Positions 7,422 through 16,641 of a stretch of DNA of 64,000 nucleotides are shown in pieces (the first letter of the stretch is position 1; each line of letters begins with the position of its first letter). The position numbers and the translations under genes are program-made. The notes beneath the pieces are model-generated. The model ran no database searches and was not told the DNA's origin. It saw only the letters and a program-made list of their open reading frames with translations. This DNA comes from Tritrichomonas musculus (Eukaryota; Parabasalia; Tritrichomonadida; Tritrichomonadidae). The stretch lies in contig JAPFFF010000002.1 of the NCBI GenBank assembly GCA_039105265.1, positions 2,480,001 through 2,544,000 on the forward strand, read 5' to 3'.

Positions 7422-10355
7422 TTATGCTCTTTGCAAAATAATTTGGCCGGAAGTTCTTATCAAATCTTTCCAGATATAAGAATTGTCAAAATAATTTTTG
7501 ATGTTATTTGCACTTTCTTCATCTTTCACATAAATTGTTTGAATATATTCGGATGTATCAATACCAATACTGTTGCTGCCGCTCTTTGGAGGGATTTTTA
7601 TATAGGGAATTTTTAAAACAGACAAGGAATCACAGTTAAAAAACATAGATTTCATATCAAAACTGGTTAAATCAGCATCGTCAGGAATTTGAATCCAAGA
7701 CAAGTCTATTTCTGTTAGATTATAGCATCCAGAAAACATTGCAATAAATTTTTTACAGACTGTATTTACCTTTTTTTGATTAAAATCTATTTTTTGGAGT
7801 TTTGAACAGAGAGCAAAAAGTTTATCGAAAGATGTCATTTGAGATAAATCAACATTGGATAGATCTACATATTGTAAGTTTCCGAACGTATCCCATCTGA
7901 GACGGTTATCATTAGACAATGGTATGTCAAAAAACTTGTTGGGAAAACGAAAAGACGTAAAGAGTGTTTTGTTCGAAATGTCATCAAACCAAATATCATT
8001 TTTTTCCGTCTTTGTTTCGGCATAGACATTCCATGCAAGTTCTATTGGCCTGTTCCAGTTCATTGATGTTGGATGATATCGAGACCTGCGATAATAGTTA
8101 ACATTTTGAAATAGAAAGTCGTCATCGTCGTATTTAGTAAAGGAATAGAGCAGATAATTTGGATGATTGAAATAATATCGTTGTGTCCAAATTGTTTTAA
8201 TGTCATTATTTTCAGTATCAACATTGAACAATTTGACAAGGAAAGTATGAATATCTCTGACTGGTATTCCATCTGCAGGGATATATTCATCACCATCACT
8301 ATCCAAGAGAAATGTCACATTTTCGGGATATGGCATTTGCGTTTTGATTCTTTCGTTATTGTCCAAATTTACAATAAATACATCTACCATATTTTGAGAC
8401 CCAGACGACGAAGATACATCTTCTTTTGTCAAAAATTTTGTGTCTGATTCACTTTTTGAATAAGAATATGTTTTCAAAGCATATCGATCCAGATCGTCGA
8501 CTGTCGCATAATCATCAGGGATTTCTGGAATCTCACTTTTCAAAGCAAATTTTGTGTCTGATTCACTTTTTGAATAAGAATATGTTTTCAGAACATAATT
8601 GGTCAAATCAACAGGTTCAGGAATTTCACTTTTCAAAGCATAATTGGTCAAATCAACAGGTTCAGAAATCTCACTTTTCAATGCATATTTATCGTCACAT
8701 TCTTTAATTTTATCTAATAAATTATAATACATTTTTAATGATGCTTTTTCACTTAATACTTCATAATCTTTTTCTTTCTCAATATCATTGAAAGTTTGTG
8801 TTTCATATAATTCAATATTAAATAAATCACTTCTTGTTGTTTCATCTTTTAATACAGCAGCTTCTATCATCATATCTAAATTATTTTTCCATATATATTT
8901 CAAAGCCAATTGTGATGATAAAACATTATTATCATTAGCAGCTTCAGAAATATTATTAAAGAAAATTTCATTATCTGTATCATAGATAATTTCATCTTTA
9001 AGTATTTCAATATTATTGTTTGTTAATTCACTTTTTAATGCAAAATTATTTTTTACGAAATTTATATTTGGAATACAATATTTGTCATAAACTTCAGGTT
9101 CGTATGAATAACTTACTGATTCTAAATTGACATCATAGTTATCATTATATCTGAATGTTCCGTCGTAATAGAAAAAGTATATAGAAAAAGTATTTTCACC
9201 TTTCTTGTAATGATAATATTCAAGTTCTTCTCTATCATACAAATATTCTCCTGATATATCTTCATTATTGCAAGAGCCTTTTACTATTAATGATGATTTC
9301 TTTAATATGTTGCATAAATCTTCATCCAAATTTACGATATTCGTTCTTCTATCTTCATCATTGGTTGTTCCGTTTGCGAATTTTGTAGCGATTGATAATT
9401 CTTGAGTTATTTTCTCAGTTGATAATATATCTGTTTTTAACGCATATTTTGCATCCGCTTCTTCTTTCGTATATAATTCTTCAATATTTGGTTTCTTATT
9501 TAATTCTTGTTGAATTGTCTCTAAAGCAGCATTTACTTCGTCAGTTGTTGGATATTCCTCGTCTGCATTCCCTCGTAAACTCATCATTGCAACATCATTT
9601 TGATGACTATTTGCTGCTAATGCATTGATTTTTTCATCTAAGGCTTCAATATCTGATAAATAAGCAATATCAGCTGGAGTTTTCTCTAATAATGTTCTAA
9701 TAAATGTATTTTTTTCAATGATACATCCAGCAATTTTATAGTCAGTATTTTCTCCTGTTATGATAATATTTTTATCAATTTTACGTATATTGGATAAATA
9801 TTTTGTACGATATTCTTCCGATTTTGGTTGACCTTCAATTGTGATGTTGTCTATCGTTATTGTAGTATCAACCCCTTCATATTCTGTTATGGTACCCTCT
9901 TCAATTTTGAAATATAATCGTTTTTGACCTTCAGAGGTGAATAATTTAAATACACAAATACCATTATTTAATTCATCTTCTGCTTGAAATAAAACTGCAG
10001 CTTGTTCATCTTGATAATGAGTAACAATATCAATAATATCAGTTCTTGTTAAATCACTTTTTCGAATATATTCATTTCCTGAGTCAATTTCATTGATTTT
10101 TTCAACGATCTTTTTGATATAAGGTTTTAACGTATTTCTCATTTGAAAAGATAATTGGACGGCAGACGATAAACTGACAGCAGATGTATCAGGGTCATCT
10201 TCTTCTTCAGTAAAATGAAACTTTTCTACTTGTTTATTCTCTAAATTACACCATTCTAAGACATCATTTAAATTTGTTTTTGAATCATTTGATAAAGCAA
10301 GGGGAGTTGTAAAAGAATCTGCAATAGAAACATTATCTGTTATTTGGTCTGACAA
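7422..10355 (-). CDS. distal fibre with BspA-like LRR tip
   Basis: A frame of 977 codons with fibre architecture. Residues about 300-438 carry a module (beginning YALKTDILSTEK) shared with the B fibre at 60790-61215. Residues about 550-640 are short repeats joining YALKSEIPE and YSYSKSESDTKF units. Residues about 825-960 match the BspA-like (DUF285) leucine-rich repeat pattern, with MFSGCYNLTEIDLS and MFFNCDSLSVLKIP. In trichomonads BspA-like repeats are abundant surface proteins thought to mediate adhesion, so a host-binding tip is a reasonable inference. The 5' limit is uncertain, and the fibre locus of which it and the frame at 10404-12299 are parts looks broken (about one break). The AT-rich codon use matches the rest of C. 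Confidence 0.7.
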   Translation of the reverse strand: MSDQITDNVSIADSFTTPLALSNDSKTNLNDVLEWCNLENKQVEKFHFTEEEDDPDTSAVSLSSAVQLSFQMRNTLKPYIKKIVEKINEIDSGNEYIRKSDLTRTDIIDIVTHYQDEQAAVLFQAEDELNNGICVFKLFTSEGQKRLYFKIEEGTITEYEGVDTTITIDNITIEGQPKSEEYRTKYLSNIRKIDKNIIITGENTDYKIAGCIIEKNTFIRTLLEKTPADIAYLSDIEALDEKINALAANSHQNDVAMMSLRGNADEEYPTTDEVNAALETIQQELNKKPNIEELYTKEEADAKYALKTDILSTEKITQELSIATKFANGTTNDEDRRTNIVNLDEDLCNILKKSSLIVKGSCNNEDISGEYLYDREELEYYHYKKGENTFSIYFFYYDGTFRYNDNYDVNLESVSYSYEPEVYDKYCIPNINFVKNNFALKSELTNNNIEILKDEIIYDTDNEIFFNNISEAANDNNVLSSQLALKYIWKNNLDMMIEAAVLKDETTRSDLFNIELYETQTFNDIEKEKDYEVLSEKASLKMYYNLLDKIKECDDKYALKSEISEPVDLTNYALKSEIPEPVDLTNYVLKTYSYSKSESDTKFALKSEIPEIPDDYATVDDLDRYALKTYSYSKSESDTKFLTKEDVSSSSGSQNMVDVFIVNLDNNERIKTQMPYPENVTFLLDSDGDEYIPADGIPVRDIHTFLVKLFNVDTENNDIKTIWTQRYYFNHPNYLLYSFTKYDDDDFLFQNVNYYRRSRYHPTSMNWNRPIELAWNVYAETKTEKNDIWFDDISNKTLFTSFRFPNKFFDIPLSNDNRLRWDTFGNLQYVDLSNVDLSQMTSFDKLFALCSKLQKIDFNQKKVNTVCKKFIAMFSGCYNLTEIDLSWIQIPDDADLTSFDMKSMFFNCDSLSVLKIPYIKIPPKSGSNSIGIDTSEYIQTIYVKDEESANNIKNYFDNSYIWKDLIRTSGQIILQRA
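8433..8687 (-). repeat. in-gene fibre repeats
   Basis: Two nested repeat types lie in the fibre shaft. A unit containing tgtgtctgattcactttttg occurs at 8433 and again at 8547, offset 114 bases (38 codons). A 45-base unit (15 codons) occurs at 8598-8642 and 8643-8687, encoding LTNYALKSEIPEPVD with small changes. Both offsets are multiples of three, so copy number can change without shifting the frame. Confidence 0.75.
9040..9455 (-). repeat. fibre module shared with element B
   Basis: On the minus strand this stretch matches 60790-61215 of element B closely: the first 60 bases after the YALKTDI joint are almost unchanged, and the rest agree at about nine in ten. The element A fibre has a different module at this same joint. 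Confidence 0.8.
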
Positions 10356-10403
10356 ATCAACAACTTTTGTAACAGAAGCAACTTGACCAATACTACCTGC
10401 TGC

Positions 10404-12299
10404 TCAACCTGCAAAACTAATTAAACTATTAGTAATTCCAATTCCTAGTCTTGTCAAATTAATAGCCATTTGGATTTTTTGAGTAAATTGTATAGCATTT
10501 ACTGCAGACTGTAAATATTGAGTCTTTTCTTTTTGTATTGTCATATCAGATTTTAAGACATCTACATTATGACCCATTTCTTTAACATCATAACTAACAA
10601 CATCAAAAGAATTAGTTAATAAATTTAAATCACTTCTCATTGTTGAAATATTATCAGCAGAAATTATTTTTGATGAACAAATATTATAATCCGTATATAA
10701 AGTTGAAGCAGCATTTGGATTTGGATAAAATTCAAAATATTGTTGTTTCATAATATATTCAAATGGATTCGTTTTTGGGTCCCAATTTACTTCTTCTATC
10801 GGATCGACTAAATATTTATTAAAATATAATTCAATATTTTTTGATGTCGTATTGATATGAGTATTTGAATATGAGCCTCCAGTACTTTCAATAGTATCAA
10901 TGATAGGACTTAATGCAAAACAACTTTTTGAACCAATTGTGTACATTTCACCTATTTTGAATGATAAAGTATTCCAACAAGTATCGTCTTGGTCAGCCCA
11001 TTTAAATGATATTTCTACATGATGAACATCTTTTTGAATTCTCTTTTCGACTGCATCATTTTCGCCACTATGATAACTCCCCATTTTTAAAACGATACCA
11101 GCAATATCATATCCTTCATGAGCTGGAAAATTATCGACATAAAATATTGCAGGCCATAAAAGATAATCAATGGTATTTGAATTAACTTTTTCACCATTAT
11201 TTTTAACCATCTGACATTTAACTGTTCCATTCAATATCATATCCGATATTAAGCAAGTTCTCTTTTTTGGAGATAATAATATATTTCCTTCTGACCTTTT
11301 CATCATAATACAGCATGTTTTTCCCTTCCAACCTTTCATATCTGTCATCATATCATTTGCATCTTTCAAATCAACAAATGAATTACATTTCAATAATGAT
11401 TTTGGCTTTAGAAGACCTTGACAATTTTCACCTTTCCATTGGCCATCACTCCATGTCAAATACCAAGAATTATCGAAACAAAAATCTTTAAATTTAAATT
11501 CTAATCCATCAGGAATAATATAATCATCAGGAATTTGATAAATCATTTTATAATAAGGTATATTTTCGATGGTCTCTTCTGTAATTATTTGCGGACGATA
11601 GAAATATTTGGCATCACTTTTATGTAATTTTAATGCATTTTCTGCCACAATTGTAGAACATTTAATCGATTTATCTGTTTTTAAACAAGTTGGTTCAAAT
11701 TTATTCAAAATACTTAAATCACCATTTATATATAAAGTATATGGGTTTATCGACAAATTTTTATCAAATGCAATATAAAATGAGTCTTCTAAATTTAAAA
11801 CATCTGCTCCACCAATTGTATAAGTTGATATGAGTGTTTCATCATTTACTGTGCAATAGTTATTTTCTTGGTCATATGTAATAACAGGGCTTTTTATTTT
11901 ATTGTCTTTTGTTGAAATATAGAATTCTTTAATATATCTTCCTTGTTCATCATAAATGACATTTTTACGTAAAACAATTTTGAAAATATTTTGATGTAAT
12001 GTTAAGAATTTTTGTTTAATATTTGATGGTACATTTATTAATAGAACATGACAAGCTAAACCATTTATTGTTTCTGAACGAAGTGAAATATCTTTATTTT
12101 CTATCATAAAATTATCAATTCCTGTTTCAATTGAAAAATTTGATTCTGTTGTTGATGGGTTATTTGGTGAATAGTCTGCCAATTTCTCATCCATTATTTG
12201 ATTTACCTCTTCTTGAGTTATCAAATTACTGGCCAATTTTGTTTGACCATCAACTTGAAATTCAATATCTCCTAAAAATTTTGTTGTACGGGAGCTCAT
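10404..12299 (-). CDS. proximal fibre protein of element C
   Basis: A 631-codon frame starting at the ATG at 12297-12299. Its layout parallels the N-terminal half of the A and B fibres. There is an early helical segment (ITQEEVNQIMDEKL), long beta-rich stretches, then the shared joint ASTLYTDYNICSS (A has CSTLYTNCNIQTS), a coiled coil, and a hydrophobic glycine-containing end (LTRLGIGITNSLISFAG). The matching hydrophobic stretch in A lies at about residue 570. This part probably anchors or forms the shaft of the spike; that is inference. The locus looks broken (about one break, shared with the frame at 7422-10355). Confidence 0.65.
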   Translation of the reverse strand: MSSRTTKFLGDIEFQVDGQTKLASNLITQEEVNQIMDEKLADYSPNNPSTTESNFSIETGIDNFMIENKDISLRSETINGLACHVLLINVPSNIKQKFLTLHQNIFKIVLRKNVIYDEQGRYIKEFYISTKDNKIKSPVITYDQENNYCTVNDETLISTYTIGGADVLNLEDSFYIAFDKNLSINPYTLYINGDLSILNKFEPTCLKTDKSIKCSTIVAENALKLHKSDAKYFYRPQIITEETIENIPYYKMIYQIPDDYIIPDGLEFKFKDFCFDNSWYLTWSDGQWKGENCQGLLKPKSLLKCNSFVDLKDANDMMTDMKGWKGKTCCIMMKRSEGNILLSPKKRTCLISDMILNGTVKCQMVKNNGEKVNSNTIDYLLWPAIFYVDNFPAHEGYDIAGIVLKMGSYHSGENDAVEKRIQKDVHHVEISFKWADQDDTCWNTLSFKIGEMYTIGSKSCFALSPIIDTIESTGGSYSNTHINTTSKNIELYFNKYLVDPIEEVNWDPKTNPFEYIMKQQYFEFYPNPNAASTLYTDYNICSSKIISADNISTMRSDLNLLTNSFDVVSYDVKEMGHNVDVLKSDMTIQKEKTQYLQSAVNAIQFTQKIQMAINLTRLGIGITNSLISFAG

Positions 12300-12337
12300 T
12301 ACTTTTTGAGACCCAAAAAAATATATTTTTAACCTTT

Positions 12338-12673
12338 TTATTTAATATTTTGACATTTCTTCTCTAAAATTATTATTCGTTCATCATAACTCTTTAATAA
12401 ATTCTCTAAAGTTAATTCACCTGATGACAAAGTTGGAGTTTCACCTTCGATATTTTGACATTTTGTTTCTAAAACTTTTAATCTATCTTCTATTTGTTTA
12501 AATCCTCCTAAAGTTGATGATTTTAATTCTGAAATATCATCATCAATAGCATTTATTGAATCCCAACAAACTGTTAATCCTCCATTTAAATATTCAATTA
12601 GATGTTTATTTACTTCTTCCCAATTTTTCAAAACTTGATTAAATGTCAAATTTTCTGTGATTGTTACTTCCAT
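12338..12673 (-). CDS. short coiled-coil protein, fibre-linked
   Basis: A 111-residue protein with two repeat-like segments, each ending in a KCQNI motif (LETKCQNI and LEKKCQNI), separated by a short Glu/Thr/Pro linker. Heptad spacing of Leu and Ile suggests a coiled coil, with a paired Cys that could cross-link a bundle. It lies between two fibre loci and overlaps the 3' end of the upstream one by 35 bases. Chaperone, adaptor or small fibre component are all possible. Confidence 0.5.
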   Translation of the reverse strand: MEVTITENLTFNQVLKNWEEVNKHLIEYLNGGLTVCWDSINAIDDDISELKSSTLGGFKQIEDRLKVLETKCQNIEGETPTLSSGELTLENLLKSYDERIIILEKKCQNIK

Positions 12674-13778
12674 TGCCTAAAGATGCAATATATTGTTTAA
12701 ATATTGGATTTTGAGGAGTTTTACAAAAAACATAAGATTGAGGTTCTAAATTATCACTCATAATAATATCTGCTTCAAAAGTTAAATTTAATGTCTTGAT
12801 TTTACCAAAAGTAGTAAAATTAAATTGGATGTTATCTCCATAAATATTCGATTTGAGTTCAACATTTTCATCTGAATGAATTATAATTTCAAAAACGAAC
12901 AAAATATTTTCTCTCAAAAATTTAATTTTATCTTCATCAGAGTGGAAAATGTAAATTAAAAAATGATTGTGATTATCATCTATTCCATCAATTCGAATAC
13001 TCATTATTTCTTTATTTTTGTCATTCAAATATCCTTTTAATAAATATCCTTCATGATATTCACTATATCCAAATCCAGCTAAAGATTGTTTTGTAAAATA
13101 AGACTTTGTTAATTCATTCTTCATAGCTTCGGCTAATAAAGAATTTGTTTGAATTTGAGCTAAATGATCCAAATCACAATAATTATTTTCAAAGTCATTC
13201 ATCAATTCTAACAACGCTTGGTCAGCAGCATAGAAAAAGTCAAATTGTTCTTCAAAAGTTTTCGATAAATTAATTTCTTCAAAATCTTCACCCAAATTTT
13301 CTTTTGTTGATTCCTGCTCTTGTGGATAATTTTCTTCCCCTTCTGCCATTAAAATTGGACTATTCCTCAAAGAGAAAGCTGTTGCTTTTGGTTTCCCTTC
13401 CACATTCCCCATTTTTGCCCCAATTGCCGCATTCATCCGCTCAAACTCGGATTTCAAAATGTTCAGGTTCTCGCTTAATTTGAGTAGAGTTTCTAAAACA
13501 TCTGATGTTGTTGCATTAGCAATTTTTCCATTTTTTTGTCGAAACTGAAAACGAACTGGGGCTTTGATTTTTAAATGTTCAAGAATGTCTGGTGTATCTT
13601 TGGTTCCATAGTTTATTTGATGAAATCCAATGAGTTCATTAATTTTTATCAATTTTTGACTATCAATTGTTTCATAAACAGAGAGCGTTTCAAGTTTTTG
13701 CCCAATTTCATCAAAGGTGAATTCTCCTCTTTTATTTATGTCATCTTTTTTTCTATAATTTAATTTTCCATTTTTCAA
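12639..13778 (-). CDS. fibre-like protein, C-terminal region
   Basis: A 379-codon frame, 5' limit uncertain, adjoining the glycine-rich protein upstream at 13782-15245. Early residues are helical with a Lys-rich start. Residues 105-150 contain a coiled coil (LNILKSEFERMNAAIG), followed by an acidic linker and a beta-rich half (about 220-350). No family was recognised beyond the general fibre look and its position in the fibre cluster. The locus looks broken (about one break). Confidence 0.5.
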   Translation of the reverse strand: MKNGKLNYRKKDDINKRGEFTFDEIGQKLETLSVYETIDSQKLIKINELIGFHQINYGTKDTPDILEHLKIKAPVRFQFRQKNGKIANATTSDVLETLLKLSENLNILKSEFERMNAAIGAKMGNVEGKPKATAFSLRNSPILMAEGEENYPQEQESTKENLGEDFEEINLSKTFEEQFDFFYAADQALLELMNDFENNYCDLDHLAQIQTNSLLAEAMKNELTKSYFTKQSLAGFGYSEYHEGYLLKGYLNDKNKEIMSIRIDGIDDNHNHFLIYIFHSDEDKIKFLRENILFVFEIIIHSDENVELKSNIYGDNIQFNFTTFGKIKTLNLTFEADIIMSDNLEPQSYVFCKTPQNPIFKQYIASLGNGSNNHRKFDI

Positions 13779-13781
13779 AGT

Positions 13782-15245
13782 TCAGTATGTGGGATCTAAA
13801 TATTGAACCAAATCAGTCAAGGTTGTTTGAACATGAGAGAGAGAATAAAACATACTGTCTCTTTGACTATAAAATCGTGAGTTATCTGAGAAAACGCAAT
13901 CTGGAAAAACTAAATATTTTGCCAAAGGGGCATCATTTCCGATTCGAAGCATCTGAATTTCAATATCTTTTACCACATCAACAGCTCTTCCAATCTCATC
14001 AGCGTCTTTTCTTTTTTTATCAAGACAAGGTTTTCCATTTTCATCCAAAGGAGTATAAAAGAATGAAAAATTATCAAGAGCTTCTGCATCAAATTTTTTA
14101 ACCAATTTTGGTATCAGCTCGTCTATTTCGTTCATTCTATCAATCATTGCATCAACATTTTCTGGCAATGAATTTAATTTCCGAAATTCTCCGTCACTAT
14201 CTGTCAGATAAACATTTTTTGCGAAACTCACCATCTCATCAAAATAAATTGTTTTTGTTTGAACATTATCATTCTGACTTGTTGTTGATTTCAGATAAAC
14301 ATTTTTGAAACAATATGCTGTATTCGCAATTGCATTCATTTGGATTTGTGCATTTTTTGACACAATTTCTTCTCCATCAAATCTATCATATTGAATCATT
14401 TTGAATCGAACTGGTTCTTCAAAATAAACAGGTCCATAAAATTGAGCAACAACTCCGTTTGTATTTTCTTCATTTACATTCAAAAAATCTTGTTTTCCAA
14501 AATGATATTTTATATGAGGACTTTGGGTTTGTCGTGTCATATTGAGAAAATTATTTAATTTTTCAATACATCTGACTAAATATGTTAGAGAAAAGGCATA
14601 TTGTTTCCCATCTAATGTTTGTTGCCAAAAAACGAAGTTTGGATTTTGAAAAATGACTCCACCAAAAATATCTAGTGATTGTGCTGGAACAATTTGACCT
14701 TTAAATTCATCCCATTTTGGATAATATTCCATTGGGTTTGTTCCGTCTTTTGACCCAAAAGTTGTTTTTCCTGTTAATGATAAATTATTTGCTGTATCAT
14801 TTTCTTTTTTAAGATAACTTGTTAAATCTGGATTATTATTTCCACCATCTCCTCCTCCACCATCTCCTCCTCCACCATTTCCTCCTCCATCACCGCCACC
14901 ATTCCCTTTTCCTCCATCACCGCCACCATTCCCAGAATTACTTCCTAAAATGTCCTCCAATTTTCTACCTTTATATTCTACATCTCCTAAAAACTCAACT
15001 TTTCCTTTGAATTCTGCAACTGTATCTGCTGTTATTTCGTTTGCATCCACGTCATAATCTTCTGGAGGAACTTCCCATTCTTGTGGAATATATTTTTGAA
15101 AAATTGTTTTTCCTTGAGCTTTTAAATCATATGAACTTCCATGTAATCTTTGGACATAATCTCCTCCTGTTTCATTTCCTCCAGTTCCTAAACCTCCAGC
15201 ACGAGTTAATCTTTCAATATCTGCAGCCGAATAAGTTCCAGTCAT
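13782..15245 (-). CDS. fibre-like protein with Gly-Asp-rich hinge
   Basis: A 487-codon frame starting at the ATG at 15243-15245. The N-terminal 100 residues include a beta repeat (AEFKGKVEFLGDVEYKGR). Residues about 102-137 are almost entirely Gly, Asp and Asn in GGGDGG units, a classic flexible hinge. The rest alternates beta segments with short helices, and the joint DLTSYLKKE next to the hinge resembles the YALK joints of the other fibres. A virion surface role is inferred from this layout and from the neighbours. The locus looks broken (about one break, shared with the frame at 12639-13778). Confidence 0.55.
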   Translation of the reverse strand: MTGTYSAADIERLTRAGGLGTGGNETGGDYVQRLHGSSYDLKAQGKTIFQKYIPQEWEVPPEDYDVDANEITADTVAEFKGKVEFLGDVEYKGRKLEDILGSNSGNGGGDGGKGNGGGDGGGNGGGGDGGGGDGGNNNPDLTSYLKKENDTANNLSLTGKTTFGSKDGTNPMEYYPKWDEFKGQIVPAQSLDIFGGVIFQNPNFVFWQQTLDGKQYAFSLTYLVRCIEKLNNFLNMTRQTQSPHIKYHFGKQDFLNVNEENTNGVVAQFYGPVYFEEPVRFKMIQYDRFDGEEIVSKNAQIQMNAIANTAYCFKNVYLKSTTSQNDNVQTKTIYFDEMVSFAKNVYLTDSDGEFRKLNSLPENVDAMIDRMNEIDELIPKLVKKFDAEALDNFSFFYTPLDENGKPCLDKKRKDADEIGRAVDVVKDIEIQMLRIGNDAPLAKYLVFPDCVFSDNSRFYSQRDSMFYSLSHVQTTLTDLVQYLDPTY

Positions 15246-15301
15246 GTGTGATATATTGTTTTCTTTTCAAAAAAATAAATTTTTATTCGCCCACAGGATG
15301 G

Positions 15302-15796
15302 TTAATAAATTAATTTTAAAAACATTACAAAATCATCTGGAACAATAATATTTTTCCCATTTTTTTTACCATCTGTGAACCAAACTTCAAAAGCTTGCTT
15401 ACGATTACTATTCACTTTATATTTTCGATTATCATCAGGAACTTGCAAATTTGCATAATAAACTAAGGAATCACAATAATTATCTCTGGGCACAAAGTTT
15501 GAATGAACTTCAACTTCACCAGAAATTGAACCATTCACAGTACATCGACAATATTGAAAAATAATGTATTTATCTTTTTCAATATTTCCTGGAGCTACAA
15601 ATTCTTGAGGATATTGAAAAATGAAATGTTTATTTTTTGGATTAAAGTAAAATCCTTGTGTCTTAAGTGAATTTTCATCTTGAGCTGCTAATTCTGGATC
15701 AGATAAATGCCATCCACGAACTGGGAAACAAGTCTTATCTGCACCAGTTTGAACATTAATATCCGGATTTATATTATAAGAAATGATTCTTGACAT
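15302..15796 (-). CDS. small beta-type virion protein, element C copy
   Basis: A 164-residue protein whose last 90 residues match the 115-residue protein at 26098-26445 (A) and the 110-residue protein at 58289-58621 (B). Shared marks are FQYCR-T-NG, DSLVYYANL--PDDNRKY and a final FEVWFTDG...PDDFVMFLKLIY. The first 70 residues are particular to C. The domain reads as a compact beta sandwich. Its conserved place between capsid and fibre genes suggests a vertex or fibre-base component. A penton-like role is possible, but at about 110 residues it is shorter than known single jelly-roll pentons. Confidence 0.6.
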   Translation of the reverse strand: MSRIISYNINPDINVQTGADKTCFPVRGWHLSDPELAAQDENSLKTQGFYFNPKNKHFIFQYPQEFVAPGNIEKDKYIIFQYCRCTVNGSISGEVEVHSNFVPRDNYCDSLVYYANLQVPDDNRKYKVNSNRKQAFEVWFTDGKKNGKNIIVPDDFVMFLKLIY

Positions 15797-15824
15797 TTTA
15801 TTATTGAAGTAAAAATACTTTATA

Positions 15825-16211
15825 TTATTTTTTGGGAGGAAAGAAAGGCTTTTCTACTAATTCTGGAGTTGAATAATGAATTTCCATTTTCTGTTCTGGT
15901 ATTTGTTGATTTATCCAATGTTGAATTTGTTTAAAAGAATATGTTGGATGTTCTCTAAATGCTTTACAGAAATAATATGAAAAATAACTTTGTAATTTCG
16001 AATCTAGTATAACATTGTATGATGGATAAAAAGGATGACACGATGAAATAGAAACAAAATTTTTGGGAAATTTTGATAAATCTTCTGGTTTGTCGGGGAT
16101 ATTCCAAATATTTCCTGAATGACCAGCATCTGTTATGAGGAGGATTTTTAAATCCTTATCATAAAGAGGTGTTTTTAAAATGTCTGCTAACTGACCGTCG
16201 CTAATTGTTTC
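15825..16211 (-). pseudogene. caspase-like gene, part beyond the A insertion
   Basis: This part encodes the C-terminal region of a caspase/metacaspase-fold protein (peptidase C14 type), with the strand-turn ILLITDAGHSGNIW typical of the second catalytic-site strand of the fold. The other part is at 32985-33499, on the far side of element A, which inserted here. Caspase-fold enzymes cut proteins after basic or acidic residues; whether this one acted in capsid maturation or on the host is unknown. The gene was interrupted by A. Confidence 0.6.
16207..16211. repeat. target site duplication, left copy (gtttc)
   Basis: The five bases gtttc directly precede the left terminal repeat of element A and recur directly after its right end at 32985-32989. 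Mavericks make 5-6 bp duplications on integration, so this marks a clean integrase-mediated insertion into element C. Confidence 0.85.
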
Positions 16212-16573
16212 AGTAGTATACGTTTGCGGTGATTTCAGACCTCCGGTCTTCAATCCCCTCAAATAACCCTAATTTTGGCACTTTTTTGGTCTCCAACTAC
16301 CCAATTTTAGCCCTTTTTTGACCTCCAGAGTGTTGTCAGAAAACCCCCTATCACTATAGGGCATTTTGCATTCACCTTTTTGTGTCAATAAATTGCCTAA
16401 ATTAAGGTCTTTCAATGGATGGAAAGTGGTGATATGAACATAATTTTGATAAAATTTTTGTATGACATGTGATATGAAAAAAGGTATAAATAAAATTTTT
16501 GTACACAATTTATGATTTTTAAAATTATCGAAATCAACTTTTTTGAAACTTTTTCTGAAACAAATAATTTTTT
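16212..16573 (+). repeat. terminal inverted repeat, left end of A
   Basis: 362 bases that recur inverted at 32623-32984 with very few differences, and as the left end of B at 51791-52152. The outer end is agtagtatacgtttgcgg, and a palindromic gacctccggtc lies about 27 bases in. Open frames inside it are conserved only because the repeat is. Confidence 0.92.
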
Positions 16574-16630
16574 GAAATTTTCACATTTATGATAAGTGGT
16601 ATAAATTTTTATATTTTTTAATTTTTATTT

Positions 16631-16635
16631 TCATT
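16631..16635 (+). promoter_or_regulatory. initiator-like TCATT before polymerase
   Basis: The motif tcatt lies 9 bases (counted from its A) before the polymerase start codon. It matches the trichomonad initiator consensus TCA(Y)(T/A), which normally sits within about 20 bases of the ATG. It is short and in AT-rich sequence, so chance cannot be excluded. Confidence 0.4.
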
Positions 16636-16641
16636 GCAAAA

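Noticed and set aside
8430-8700. Bacterial prophage origin suggested by tail-fibre-like YALKSEIP repeats
   Set aside because: The polymerase, integrase, capsid type, long inverted ends and 5-bp duplication are those of Mavericks, and there are no consistent ribosome binding sites. The one aaaggaa before 28469 is isolated.
16269-16508. 79-codon open frame within the terminal repeat, present in all three repeat copies
   Set aside because: It lies wholly within the terminal repeat, so its conservation follows from the repeat. It is hydrophobic and AT-derived and points outward, away from the coding body. No start context or homologue supports it.
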